Shown here piece by piece: positions 1 to 11,513 of a stretch of 64,000 nucleotides of DNA; the stretch's first letter is position 1, and every line of letters begins with the position of its first letter. A model generated the notes under the pieces. That model saw only the letters and a list, made by a program, of their open reading frames with translations. It searched no databases and had not been told where the DNA came from. The DNA is taken from assembly GCF_026210795.1 (NCBI RefSeq), contig NC_089453.1, positions 2,978,501-3,042,500 on the forward strand, read 5' to 3'. The DNA comes from Rhizophagus irregularis (Eukaryota; Glomeromycota; Glomeromycetes; Glomerales; Glomeraceae). The position numbers were made by a program, and so were the translations under genes.

Positions 1-932
1 TCAAGCGACAACTGTAAACACCGGTAATAAGTAAGAATTTAACAATACCTTATTAATTTCATTTTTATTTATAAAGAACAATTTTAAAAATAATTCTGAT
101 ATATAAATTTCAAATAAACATAAGCATATTTTGTTAAAATACCTTGGGGTTCATTGTCGTTATTACACAGTCCTTTTAAATATAAGTTACGAAACAAACA
201 TTAGAATAATTTATAACATAAATTCAAAACAAAAGTTCTTATATTTTTTTCAAAAATTTCTTCTTTAATATCAATAATAAGTAAAAATTTAACAGTACCT
301 CTTTTTCCTTTATATCATTTTATAAGTAAAAATAATAGAACAATTTTAAAATTAATTCTGTAATTCTGGTATAAATTTCAGTTAAATATAAGCATATTTG
401 TTACAAATACCTGATAATCCTTTTAAATATAAGTTACAAGACAAACATTAGAATAATTTATAACATAAATTTTTTTCAAACAAAAGTTCTTATATTTTTT
501 TCAAAAATTTCTTCTTTAATGCCAATAATAAGTAAAAATTTAACAGTACCTCTTTTTCCTTTATATCATTTTATAAATAAAAATAATAGAACAATTTTAA
601 AATTAATTCTGTAGTAATTCTGGTATAAATTTCAGTTAAATATAAGCATATTTTGTTAAAATACCTGAGAGTAATAATAATCTTCATTCTTTTAAATATA
701 AGTTACAAGACAAACATTAGAATAATTTATAACATAAATTTCAAACAAAAGTTTTTAGATTTTTTTCAAAAATTTCTTCTTTAACGCCAATAATAAATAA
801 AAATTTAACAATACCATCCGGTCTTCATCCTTTATATCATTTTATAAATAAAAATAATAGATCAATTTTAAAAATAATTCTGGTATAAATTCCAAATAAA
901 CATAAGCATATTTTGTTAAAATTTAATCAATA
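1..932 (-). repeat. Tandem array of about 250-260 bp units carrying candidate mini-exons
   Basis: Between three and four diverged direct copies of a 250-260 bp unit follow the BTB-BACK exon 2 on its coding strand. A shared T/C-rich block recurs near 251, 501 and 762. Each unit holds two short segments bounded by AG on the left and GTATT or GTACT on the right when read on the minus strand. The clean ones are 815-829 (15 nt), 665-688 (24 nt), 550-558 (9 nt), 411-419 (9 nt), 299-307 (9 nt) and 143-172 (30 nt). All six lengths are multiples of three and none has a stop in phase 0, the phase in which exon 2 ends. The leftmost unit lacks one clear acceptor. They could be alternative mini-exons or merely intronic repeat units that keep splice-like borders. 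Confidence 0.7.
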
Positions 933-933
933 C

Positions 934-1918
934 CTGATATTTCGATGATGATGTTTCTGAACTATTGTTAGTTCCTTTACGAGGTTTTGGCTTATCAATT
1001 GGCTTGCTATCAGGATCCAAAAAGGTTTTTAATAAATCCATATATAATTCCTTTGGTAAAATTTTTTTATAAGGTACTACATTATAAAAAAATTCTTTAG
1101 AAGTTAAATTATAAAATCTAACAAAAGGAATACATTGATGTAAAGTATTCTTTAAAGAAGTAAAATCATCTTTTGAAAAATTGGAAGGATCTGAAGGAAA
1201 GCCAGGATTTTGTGCAAAGCCCCATTTAAGAACATTCTCCCATACTTGAATTTCAGTCATTTGAAGATTATCATTTTGAATAATTAAAATCAAAAGTTTT
1301 TCAGGAGTTGTAGAAAAATCTAATGATTTAAATATCTTATTTGGATTGTTAGATATTAAATTAGTACAATATTTTTGAAGTTCCAAGAAAGAACCTTTTT
1401 CAAAACTTGTTTGATATATCAAATTAAAATTCTGTTCCATCCAATCCGCTTTATTTTTGGTCAAAAAGGATTGTATATAATCGACCAATTCTTGAAGACT
1501 TAATTCACTGGCGGCAACCAAAATTTTGATGATATCTAAAGCATCATATTCTTCCAAAGATAATCTTCCCCCATAAATATATCTAAAATAAAAAATAAAT
1601 TAATTTCACATTCAAAAAAAAAATACGTTTATATAAAAGCAACAAGACTTATATTAACCTTAAAATTATTTGAAAAATTTCCGGTAAAATAATATTTGGT
1701 AATTTAATGTGTATCAAAGGTTCATCATTTCTCCTTTCAATAGTTGATAAAACTCTTCGTAAATAAGAAGAACGATAGTTTAAAATGTTCATATGAGCTC
1801 GGAATACTTTTACGTAAGGGTCATCTCCAACCTCAATAGTAATATCACAATATTCGTCATCATTCAAAATTTCAAGCAAATTTTGAGATAATTTCTGTAA
1901 TAGTTTATTATCATCCAT
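934..1918 (-). CDS. BTB-BACK domain protein, 5' two exons (continues leftward)
   Basis: Exon 1 is 1659-1918, intron 1583-1658 (76 nt, GT-AG), exon 2 934-1582. The ATG at 1916-1918 begins MDDNKLLQKLSQNLLEIL. Together the exons give 303 codons ending in phase 0. Residues about 20-90 form a BTB/POZ fold with the signature DDEYCDITIEVGDD and FRAHMNILNYRSSYLRR; residues about 87-240 form a BACK domain (RYIYGG across the splice, then LSLEEYDALDIIKILVAA, ending near KKILPKELYMDLL). Family knowledge: such proteins are usually Cullin-3 substrate adaptors, often with a C-terminal Kelch or TLDc domain. No such third domain is visible here; it may lie beyond the window edge. Exon 2 ends at KYQ followed by GTATTG; reading through adds five codons and a stop. 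A 1254-bp paralogue lies at 51747-53000 on the other strand. Confidence 0.82.
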
Positions 1919-1984
1919 TTTTTTTTTTATTAATAACTTGTTTAAAGAAAAGAAAAAAAATTGTGGCGAAAGAATTTAACGTTT

Positions 1985-2005
1985 AATGAATGGAACCTTA
2001 TATAA
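1985..2005 (-). promoter_or_regulatory. TATA-type core promoter of the BTB-BACK gene
   Basis: On the minus strand the motif TATATAAGGTTCCATTCAT lies about 70-90 bp before the ATG at 1918. The same motif lies about 70-90 bp before the start of the paralogue at 51747 while surrounding bases differ, which supports a retained core promoter. Confidence 0.55.
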
Positions 2006-2018
2006 GTGATCTACACAA

Positions 2019-3121
2019 TAACCGGATAACAGGGTAAACAATTGGTCCATTTATCACATGATAAGAATGGATTATACAAATTATTCACGAAATATTTTAT
2101 ATGAACAAAATATTTAAAATAAATATAATAAAGCTTGAAATTCCCTAATTGAAATTTACTTTTAACGATGTGAAAAGTTCTTTAGCAATTTCATAATTAT
2201 TGGCAATTTTGACTTGGCGTCCGGCGGTCCGGGTAAAAAAAAAAAAATTAGCCGATCTCTAAATAGATGATTGGCAAGTTACGCATCATATGATCAAGAA
2301 AAGTTAATTTCTTCCGCTATTTATTACCATGACTCACTTGATCATAAGAAACAAATTATTTTTATTATTTGGGTTAAATTCAAGATTACTATGAGACAAA
2401 TTGTAATGCTTGCCTCACTTTGAAACTTTGGTTTAAAAAATTGTAAAGATTATCATAACTCATGGGTAACTTATTTTTCATAATTTAAATTTACAAGGTA
2501 ATTTGCCAAACGAAGCGATTACTATAATAATTTTTTTTTTTTTTGATAAAAACAAACAAATAATAATATTTGAAAGAAATGCCAAGTACAAATTTTTGGT
2601 TCTTTTAGATAGCCTTATACTGCGGTTAATAGAAGATTCGATTAATAAGGATGCATCACTAGCGTCTCGGGTAATACAATGTTCCCTTGCCCAATAATAT
2701 GCAGACTCAGATGATCATGCTAAAGCGATTATTTGTTAATCACAAAAATGTAACCAAATTTGGAGGACAACATTATATTAGAATTGAAGGGCATCATCCT
2801 ACAGACTGTATAATGAAAATTAAATTCCTTTAAGCTTCAAAGCCATACCCATGCTAAGTGTGATCTAAGTTTAATTTTTAAAATTGTAATTCCTATTTAC
2901 GTTTACCTTAAAAGTCTGCAATACAAAGATAAATGATCGTCTATTATTACTATTTTTAGCCACACTATTTTTAGCTTACTTGCCGCAGTTTTTTTTCTGG
3001 GTAGCCACTCAACTTTGAAAAAAATATTTATATACAAATGGAAAAATCTAAAACTTTGAACAATAATAATTCTTTTGCAAACAATTTAACAAATAATTTG
3101 TTCAAGTAAAAAAAAAAAAAT
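2019..3121. other. Non-coding interval
   Basis: AT-rich sequence between the divergently arranged BTB-BACK gene and the first family relic. A 64-codon open frame at 2503-2697 begins at TTG, is homopolymer-rich and has no support. I see no RNA gene or mobile element here. Confidence 0.4.
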
Positions 3122-3800
3122 ATGAACCAAACTAATTCGCAGATTCAAAAACTTCTGATCAACAACAATACGATATTGATACACCTCTTTTATTTCATCC
3201 TAATAACAAATAATGGTTATTGGCATTATTATATTAAATGTAAAAGTATTTCTTATAATATGGTTTCATATTTATTGAATGAAAAAATGTTAATTTACAC
3301 GGGGTGTTCATACACGAGTCACGTGACTTTATTAAAAAGTTATGTAAAAAAATTTTTTTAATAAAAAAAGGAATATGCAATATGTGTATTTTTGTCTGTT
3401 CTGCAAGTTTACTTAAAACGTCAAAGTTGATTTTGAATGTCAATTTTGATTTATTTAACAAATTCTTAATTTTTTTCCTGTTTTCGTTAAATTTAATTCT
3501 GGCCAACATTTAATGATCAGCATAGAAAATTTACTTTTTTGGAAATCCGTGTTTGAACACCCCGTGTACAAATAGAAATTGCCTTATTGAATATATGTAA
3601 ATGAATATATTTTCTATTATCAACAAGAACATAATAATAGATTTTATCAGATTACCTGCGAAATAGTTTTCCCTTCTTTAATCACTAATTGCTTGAATGA
3701 AAGTTTTCATGGTGTTGAACTTCAACAGAATTTGCTACAAGGAAATTTGGTTTTTACTATGTATCAGAAAGAAGATCTTGGAATTTCATCTAGCTCGATA
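3122..3800 (+). pseudogene. Relic of the four-cysteine family (third subtype), split by a MITE
   Basis: The 5' part starts at an ATG at 3122. After a frame change it carries a block matching the family core, with HYYIKCKSISYNMVSYLLNE in frame at about 3225-3284. Reading is then broken by the MITE at 3298-3566. Family sequence resumes at about 3600-3780 with NEYIFYYQQEHNNRFYQITC and CLNESFHGVELQQN. The cysteines corresponding to C95, C140 and C151 of the 50432 copy are kept and the C123 equivalent is tyrosine. Reading frames are disrupted, so this is not a working gene. Confidence 0.7.
3298..3566. mobile_element. MITE with 15-bp inverted termini in the family relic
   Basis: The ends are inverted (TACACGGGGTGTTCA and its complement, counting the flanking TA), and TA lies on both sides, as for Tc1/mariner-type non-autonomous elements. 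No transposase is encoded. It interrupts the family relic between NEK and NEY. Confidence 0.65.
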
Positions 3801-5500
3801 TCTAAGCCAATACTTGTTAGATTAATAACCAAGATATTACATATATTATTTATCGGGAAAATCGATTTTATTTTTGAGAATAACATCTTTTACAAGCTTT
3901 TGTTCAGAGACAAGTTAATTAATTCGCCAATTCTTTTATGTCAATAAAACTTATTAATAAATTTTCATTTTCACATTAGAATAAAATCTAACGTTGTTTA
4001 TTTTTCGAATATGATTAATATACTTTAGAACTATCTACAACTACGATAGTTTTAAGATGATTAGTTTGTGATAAATAAGTTCCACATGATATCGGTCAAT
4101 AAATTATTTAATAGACGGAGACGTTTTATGACTATATATTTTTTTTATAATAAACCTTTGACAATAACTTTCATTTAATAGTGTTGACAATTAATAATTT
4201 AAAATATAAAGTCTTAGTGATGATATGATATATATTTACTACATATAAGCAATTTCACTAATTACTTTTTCAATTAGTATTACTCCCTCTTTAAATTGTT
4301 CACAAACAATAAAGTAAAATATTAGATTAAATTGTCCTTTGTGTGTAACATTGTAATAAATTTATTTACATATAAAAGTTCTTATCTGTTATGCATTGTA
4401 ACTTACCTTTAAATAGTAAAATGCAGTAAATTTACATTATGAAGATATATTTATATCATTAACAAATGATATTTACACATAATAATTGTTATAAATATGT
4501 CCGTTATCACTTTTTATATTTAATCGTCATTTGTTATTTTTTGTTATTTAATGCATAATGACTGCTGAGAAATAGTAAACCAAAAATTCAGGTCATATAT
4601 ATGGATAATTAGGTAATTTCAATATCAGCACCACAATTTTATGTTCCATATAAAAATTCTAATTCGTTATAGCCAGTACTCGCCACTGGTTATAACGAAC
4701 CGGAATTTTGAGCATCCGAACCGAACTTAGCCAGCCCCTATATATTAGTCATATAATATTCTATAACGAACAGTCATGTGACTATTACTAATCCAGGCAA
4801 AATTTATAGTTCCGGCCAGGATTATTACGAAAATTTCGAAATTATAATTCTGGCCAGCACTACAAATTTATCCAGAAGTTCGGTATATTAATATACCGAA
4901 CTTAACCTCCTGGAACGGAGGGTTCCAGTGGCGACTGTAATAATTAAAATAACCTTTTATAGCGAACTTACAATTAAAAAAATTCGTTATAACCTTTTAA
5001 TTTTAAAATTCATTATAAAAATTATAAAAAAAAATTTCGTTATAGTATAAAGAGTGAACTTTAAACGAATAAAATTTAATTTATTTATATACTACATATA
5101 TATTTTTTATTAATTAAAAATATAACTGATAAATCAACTGGTGACATTTAGTAAAATTCATATTAAATATTTGAATATATTAATTTCAAATGGAAAGCAC
5201 TAATTTGATTTTCCGATTCTGAAACTGCCAAGATTTTACAGATAATAAATTAAAGTGACTTTAATTAGAATATTCTTGTAAACAAAATTTTCTTAAACCA
5301 AGTAAAATAAAAGTAAACATAAAATATCTTATTTGTTGCTTATTTTCAAAAGTCACTTTTATATGTTGCAATAAATCAAACGGACGAGCAAATAAAAGTA
5401 TTAAAATGCATACAAAAAAAATAGTTCGAAATAGGAAGTAACTGAATGTATTTATTTATTTACAGCAAATAAAATACTTATTTTCATTCAATTTTAATAA
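3672..5500 (+). repeat. Segmental duplication 1, copy A
   Basis: From the 3' end of the family relic to about 5.5 kb this sequence matches 22353-25200 in the same order and orientation, strongly to about 4.67 kb and more weakly after that. Differences are a MITE present only here (4679-4937), an inverted block (3951-4079 here against 23575-23660) and sequence present only in the other copy near 24.45-24.58 kb. No gene is visible beyond the relic. Confidence 0.7.
4679..4937. mobile_element. MITE present in copy A, absent in copy B
   Basis: A 259-bp block is bounded by near-inverted ends (TCGCCACTGG at the left, CCAGTGGCGA at the right) and TA on both sides. Copy B near 24.31 kb has an uninterrupted site. 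It also contains an internal palindrome around 4880-4905. Confidence 0.55.
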
Positions 5501-6142
5501 GGAAAAAAAGATTTTATACACTTTTTTTTATATTTTTCGTGAAATAAATATTTTTTTTCTTATTGTGTAACATTTCTCACATTGATCCCGATTTTTTCTT
5601 TATTATTTCGCAAAGTAAGGCAAAGTACGTAATTACCTAAATATGAAAAATAAAGAATATATTTATAATAAAGAGAAGACCTAGACAGAGAGAAGATAGA
5701 CCTAAAAAAAAAGTCGAAAAAAAATAATAAACACACTCTCAACCACGTACCTAAAGGAAGATGTATAATGTAACTAACAATTTTGACAATTTTTCAATTT
5801 TTGATGGTTATCAGACGTATGTATCTTCGAAAAAAAGATGTAGCTAAGACAATTTTGGTATAACCCTTTTTATGTAATATTATGACTCATTTTTTTGAAG
5901 ATCCATACTGCAAATGAATCTAGTTACTCATCGATCTTTTTATGATCCATCAGATCCATCAATTGTAATACAATCATTTGACAACTGGCCAATATTAATT
6001 GATGTATATTGATTAAAAAAGATAAACCAAACATTAATTACCTTAATTTGCCATACTCTTTTTTAGAGGAATATTAATTTTTTTCTTTTACTTACAAAAC
6101 AACTTGTCAAAAAAAAAAAAATTTTCAATAGTTTAGTTTTTT
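5501..6142. other. Non-coding interval upstream of a family gene
   Basis: AT-rich sequence. The minus-strand open frame at 5560-5742 is low complexity and unsupported. Confidence 0.35.
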
Positions 6143-6156
6143 AAAATCGTTTTATA
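6143..6156 (+). promoter_or_regulatory. Shared promoter-like motif of the MNSQGQFS subtype
   Basis: AAAATCGTTTTATA lies about 32-45 bp before the ATG. The identical 14-mer precedes the starts at 28140 (28099-28112) and 50432 (50391-50404) at similar spacing. It contains a TATA-like core. Confidence 0.5.
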
Positions 6157-6187
6157 CACCTATATCTTAAGAACCGAATATTTAAAT

Positions 6188-6730
6188 ATGAATTCTCAAG
6201 GTCAGTTTTCTAATTCAGAAAACAACCAAAATCCTCTTATTTCTGCTTCTTTCAATCTACAAAACACTCCCGTTTCATCTAATGAAAGGCAAGAAAGTCC
6301 AACTGCCCCGAGCGAAACTTATATGACGCAGTCTCTTGACATTCAGTCTCAACCAATAGTTGCTAACGCATATGTACAATCCGATTCTTCCGTATATCTT
6401 CAAATTCAACCCGTTTATCCTACTATCTTTTTCTTTCGACCACCAAATGATTTTTATCATTATTATATTAAATGTGAAGAAATCTCAAACGACACCGTTG
6501 CATACTTATTAAATAAATCGTTAAAAGAACGTAATGTTCAATCTAATGAAAATAAATGTATTTTCTATTATCAGCAACAATATAATAACCGACTTTATCA
6601 AGTATCATGCGAAATTGTTTCTCCTTTCTTGGTCAATAATTGTTTGAATAAAAATATTCTTGGAGTTGAATTTCAACAAAACATGGAACAAGAGCATATA
6701 GTATTAACTTTTATCTTGAATGTCATTTGA
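6188..6730 (+). CDS. Unrecognised four-cysteine family protein, C-terminally truncated copy
   Basis: 180 codons from an ATG shared with two other copies (MNSQGQFS). The first about 78 residues are rich in Gln, Ser, Asn and Pro; the rest is the conserved core, with FFFRPPNDFYHYY, VAYLLNKSLKER, CIFYYQQQ and SCEIVSPFLVNNCLNKN. There is no signal peptide or membrane segment. Compared with the copies at 30.8 kb and 50.9 kb, 13 bases are missing within TTAACTTTT/ATCTTG near 6712, which shifts frame and replaces the last about 20 core residues, including LKKYLSQYLL, by ILNVI. The lost codons remain readable in another frame to about 6762. Whether the shortened protein works is unknown. I do not recognise the fold or function. 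Confidence 0.6.
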   Translation: MNSQGQFSNSENNQNPLISASFNLQNTPVSSNERQESPTAPSETYMTQSLDIQSQPIVANAYVQSDSSVYLQIQPVYPTIFFFRPPNDFYHYYIKCEEISNDTVAYLLNKSLKERNVQSNENKCIFYYQQQYNNRLYQVSCEIVSPFLVNNCLNKNILGVEFQQNMEQEHIVLTFILNVI

Positions 6731-6955
6731 AGAAATATTTAAGTCAATATTTATTAGGCTAAGCAATTTACTTTTTATGTACAAAGAAATGAATTTATAT
6801 ACAATCATTTTTCAACGACTTATTTGCTTTTTATTTGTTTATCTTTATTTATTTATTTTTTTTTTTTGATAAAAAAATTATAGGGTTATAGGGTTATATA
6901 TGATATTCAATGTGACTTTTTTTATTATTTATTTTTTACAAAATGTATTAATATA

Positions 6956-7071
6956 CAGTTCACCTTCTCTATAGTGAATTTTTACATAGTGAATAACTTG
7001 CTATAATGAAGAAAAGTTCAGGTACAGATTTTTTTTATATATAATAAAATGACTATAGTGAGGGTGAACTG
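6956..7071. mobile_element. 116-bp MITE with TA target duplication
   Basis: CAGTTCACC and its complement form the ends, flanked by TA. The matching places behind the sister genes (about 31052 and 51142) lack it, which marks it as a later insertion. It is of pogo/Tc1-like small-MITE style. Confidence 0.6.
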
Positions 7072-7073
7072 TA

Positions 7074-8228
7074 TAATAACATCAAGGTTTAAATAAAACA
7101 ACAACATTTTACTTGTTAATCCAACAGTTTAACATTACTTAAAAATAATTTTAAAATAATTACCGTATTGTTATTAACAATATTAATTGTAGTCGAGAAA
7201 ATATTAATTGTACGAAAAAAGCGCAGTACGCACAAAAACCTACATGTATTTATAATCTTTATTCAGCGTACTTTCTTTATAAATTACTTAACTTCCGCTT
7301 ATATATATTTATGAACGCGTATCTCGGAACAGTCCCGAGTGTAGAGGAATCCAATGGTAGTAAAAACACATTTTTTTGTGATAAAAGTCTGTAATATTTT
7401 ATTAAAAAAGAATTTCAAGCCAAGGCCCCGGCTGATTATCAATCATATGGACAAATAGGTTCAGTTGAAATTTAGGTTATTTATATTTTTTATTTTATTA
7501 ATTATTATCATTATTTTTCTTATACTGATAAATATTTAACTAACATTAATTTAATAATTATACAAGGAAATGCGATCGTATTTTTTACGCTCAGTATATT
7601 CGGCGCTTATAAAATATTTTTTTTCCAATAATAGAATCGTTTCATAAATTAGGATGAGATTGAATACGCTATAATAAATTATTTGTTGATGGAAATTTCT
7701 ATTACAGTCTAAAACTATAATTATTTATTGTAAGGATTTCGAGTTGGTAATAAAACTTTTATCGCCTTATTTATGAATAACTTTATTTTAATTTGTAACT
7801 CAACCTGTAACTCTTAAAATATTAATTTGATAAATGTTTATTAAAGCTATTATAAAAAAAAAATTGAACTTTATTATCTATAAACGAAATTGAAAAAATT
7901 TTTTTGTATTTCGGAAACCGTTATTAACATAGGTTCAGTTTCTGAGATGAGCGGAATAATTGGGAATTACACGAACATTCGGACATGAAGTCATCAAGCG
8001 TAGAAGTATATAGTCCTTCACACTTCGGAATAATAAAAAAAATGACAAAGTCGCCAAATGTGACGAATATGACGTGGCAAAATTGTCATACATTGTTATA
8101 AATACCGGTTATGAATGATGATCATAAACGATAAATTTCTTAAAAAGAATAAGCAGTATAGAGAAAACTCATAAAACCACCAAAAGAGAATTCTTTACCT
8201 TAATTTAAATAAAAATAAGTTATAATTC
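7074..8228. other. Non-coding interval
   Basis: Mostly AT-rich sequence with no coding pattern, RNA gene or element boundary that I can support. Confidence 0.35.
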
Positions 8229-8290
8229 GGTAAGTATTGACATAAATATTGCTTTAAAATATTTTTTCGTTCAAAAGTAATGCAGTTAAG
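8229..8290 (-). pseudogene. Short relic of the family C-terminus
   Basis: About 55 bp resemble, with gaps, the minus-strand 3' ends of the genes at 9758 and 34052 (TAAGTATTGAC and GTTCAAAAGT in the same order). It would be an eighth family trace, but it is short and could be coincidental in AT-rich sequence. Confidence 0.3.
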
Positions 8291-8319
8291 TGTCGTTTTG
8301 TGATTTTTACTAATATTTT

Positions 8320-10560
8320 AACGTGAATATGATTTCTAGATACTTAAACTTAATACAGCCAATTAATGTAATTATTTATAACAATAAGTTAATTACTAAC
8401 GTCAGTTACATTTGTCAAAGAAATTTAACTCGAACTCGTAATATTATCTATTATCTCAACTAATATACAGTATTTAATATAGCTTAATACGATCGACAAT
8501 AAAATTTTAACTGAATAATTATTAAAAGTAATTTAATTGTTTTAGCTGAATTATTAAATAATAAGTTTCGATTTTCATCTTTGTTACTGCTATATTTATT
8601 ATTTTTTCAAACAATACCGGATTATTTAAGGAAGTTGGTAATACATGACATATCTTTTATATATTTCTTATTAAGAATAGTTTTTCATTCAAGTATGCCG
8701 TTTTTGATATTCATTCAGACGAATACTGTGTTACAGACAGACGCCAAAAATTAAAAAAGTAACGTTACATTAAGGTTAGCCGTACTTTGATCATATACCA
8801 AAAAAAAGGGCGAGAAATCTTGTGACTCCATAGTGCAGAATAAAAACAACTTCATAAAGTAAATAATAATGTTTAACCTTACTATTTGAGTGAAAAATAC
8901 AAACAAAAAAGTCTCTAAAAACAAAAATCATTGCAATATTTTCAAAAATTTTTAATTACTGTACTTATTAACAGTTATATTATAAAAAGCCAACCGATAA
9001 ATGATAGCAAATTTATTTTATAAAACTTAACATTAAACCTAGTAAGCAATAAGAAAAATAAAGAATTTTGGGTAGAATTTTTGTAAATTCCATGAAATTC
9101 CTTGGAATACAGCAAAGCAAAAGGATTTTTATAATTAGAAAAGCTGGAATAAAAAAAAAAGGTTATACTGCCGTGGATTTTCGCCGTTGGACCATATAGA
9201 CGATTATATAATATCAATATTTAATTATTAAAATTTTGAAAAAAAATCTCCTTTTCCAAATTTGGTATGATTTATTTTATTCTCTTACATACTATATATT
9301 CTTATATATTTTTTTTTTGGAAGTGAACTTGTTTTTATTATGCGTCTTGACATCGTAAATTGTTTTATAATGAATTTTAGAACAAAATTATAGACTTATT
9401 ATAATAATGTATTACATATTGATGAAATTAAACGTTTAATGCTAATAAAGTTTATCGAGTAATGATTTCTTAATCTAAATAATGCCCGAATTTTTTTTTG
9501 AATATTTAGTATCGGATGCTTGTTGCGATTTAGGAAATGATTTAACTCCACGACGCGAACTATTAATGTGCTGAGATATAAATAATACAAATGTCATGCT
9601 TTGTTACTGCGATTCAAATACTATGTCACAAAGTAAACTGATGGAACAGAGTTTTATTAAATATATTTATAACATAAACTAATGATTTATTTAAAAATAT
9701 AATAAATAAAATAAAGATAGAAAGAAACCACAATAATCTACTATCAAATTTCCTATTTTACTTTAATAAGTATTGACTTAAATATTGTTTCAACAAACCT
9801 TCAAGGTTTTCTTTTTGTTCAAAAGTGAACGCTAATTTTTCATCCACATTCTGTTGAAACTCGAAACCAAGAAAATTTTTATTCAAACAATTATTAATCA
9901 ATAAAGGAGAAACGATTTCACATGATACCTGATAAAACTTGGCATGTTGTTGTTGATAGTAGAAAATACATTCATTTTCGTTAGATTTAACGTTATTTTC
10001 TTTTAATGATTTGTTTAATAAATAAGCAACAGTATCGTAACAGATTTCTTTGCAATTAATATAATAATGACAAAATTCGTTTGGAGGACTATAGAAAAAG
10101 GTAGTAGGATGAAAAGGTGTAGTTGCAAGTGTAGTTTGTAACGTATGAGTTACGTGCTGAGGATGAATATCCTGAACCGCAGTAGTAACGTGAAAACCGT
10201 TCGCATTCTTTTGTAGTGGAGAAATGGTAAGAACGTTGTTATATTGAGAATCAGGATAGATATTGGTAAATGAAGGCGGAAGGTTCTCCGAGTTAGAAGG
10301 TTGACCTGGATTCATATTAGGATATGGTAAATGAGAGTGTTTGAATTATATTGTTCGAAAAAATTTTTTTTTAAAATAAAATAAATAAATAAATAAAATA
10401 AAGAGTTGAATTTTTGATTAAAAATAAATTTTGTTAGTTATTGGGAATTATTTAAATTTTTTTTTTTTTATCCGGAAACAAAAAATTTAGTCAAACGAGT
10501 CATAGAAACCAATACAATGATCAGTCAATAGAAAAAAAATTAGACAATAAGCAAGGAAGT
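8320..10560 (-). repeat. Segmental duplication 2, copy 1
   Basis: This block, including the family gene at 9758-10315, reappears at about 31940-34880 in the same orientation with few differences. The other copy has about 615 extra bases (32083-32700) and small gaps. Apart from the family gene I see no coding sequence; the open frames at 8975-9217 and 9399-9590 are not conserved as protein. Confidence 0.75.
9758..10315 (-). CDS. Unrecognised four-cysteine family protein, MNPGQPS subtype
   Basis: 185 codons, intact. The N-terminal about 70 residues (MNPGQPSNSENLPPSF onward) are unlike the other subtype, while the core from HPTTFFYSPPNEFCHYY to the end is clearly the same: VAYLLNKSLKE, NENECIFYYQQQ, YQVSCEIVSPLLINNCLNKN, LGFEFQQN, LKQYLSQYLL. 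All four core cysteines are present. Conservation confined to the core suggests it is the functional domain and the N-terminus is a divergent, probably disordered arm. A near twin lies at 34052-34612. No signal peptide, membrane span or known catalytic motif is seen; the role is unknown. Confidence 0.68.
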   Translation of the reverse strand: MNPGQPSNSENLPPSFTNIYPDSQYNNVLTISPLQKNANGFHVTTAVQDIHPQHVTHTLQTTLATTPFHPTTFFYSPPNEFCHYYINCKEICYDTVAYLLNKSLKENNVKSNENECIFYYQQQHAKFYQVSCEIVSPLLINNCLNKNFLGFEFQQNVDEKLAFTFEQKENLEGLLKQYLSQYLLK

Positions 10561-11513
10561 AAAATTTTGCGACGGAAAACAAAAATCGCATCCAACACAG
10601 TATCCAACACACCTCATTTATATATAAATTCTGTGAATAATACGAATATTCTCATTCTCTTAGGCTGATATTTATGGAAAGTCAATGGCACTTATAATAT
10701 ATTGGTGATAATGTTAACGACTTAACGGTACAAAATACCTAATATAGACAACATAGACATATAATACATTACTGCGACATTTCCTTTGTTTAAATGGACA
10801 AACTGATAATATTTAAATTAGCGCATAAAAATAATGAAGACTGGAATTTGGGCGAATTACCAGGATTCAAACCATTAACCTTACTATTTTTAGTCATATT
10901 ACACATAAACAATTCCATTAAATTTGTTTATACCAATATACCAAATATTACAAATTTTGGGCGGTAAAAACTATATTTTGGTATTCTTTATATTTCCATT
11001 TTATATTAAACTGTTGAATAATTGAAAAAATATAAATATTTTTAAAATAATAATAAATGAATATATAAATAATAGAAAAATACTACGTATCACTTGCGGT
11101 GATCATCACCGGCTACATTTAATATTATATAATCATTTGTGATTTTTTTTTATTTGACGTAATGTTTATTACACGTGATATGACGATTTGATATTTACCC
11201 ACGAAACCTCTAGCGCACAAAGCCACGTTACTCCCTTTTTTTTCTATTCAAATATTTACACTCTAATCTATCCCAAAATTTTCGCAATCTATCTATTCAA
11301 TTTTTTACATCAATTTTCGATTTCGTAGCCATCCTGTTTGGATTACTGAAAGGTTTTTTTTTCGGATAAACTTCAACCTAAATAAAGCACTGTTAAAAAT
11401 TTGTAGTTGAGGTCAGACTATATTAGAAAATGCAGAACGGAGTACTCTTGGATATATCAAACAAAATTAACAGTTAACCTATTGATGATAATAACACAAG
11501 GACTGTATTAGAA
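10561..11513. other. Non-coding interval with a possible MULE terminus
   Basis: AT-rich sequence. GCGGTGATCATCACCGG near 11096 is inverted, with one change, near 20561-20577 behind the MULE zinc knuckle. The two may be ends of the MULE, but no 8-11 bp target duplication is evident beside them. Confidence 0.35.

Noticed and set aside
2503-2697. 64-codon frame starting at TTG
   Set aside because: Contains long Ile/Phe runs from AT homopolymers and has no ATG, splice context or homologue that I recognise.
3234-3513. Plus and minus frames of 69-91 codons
   Set aside because: They lie in the MITE that splits the family relic.
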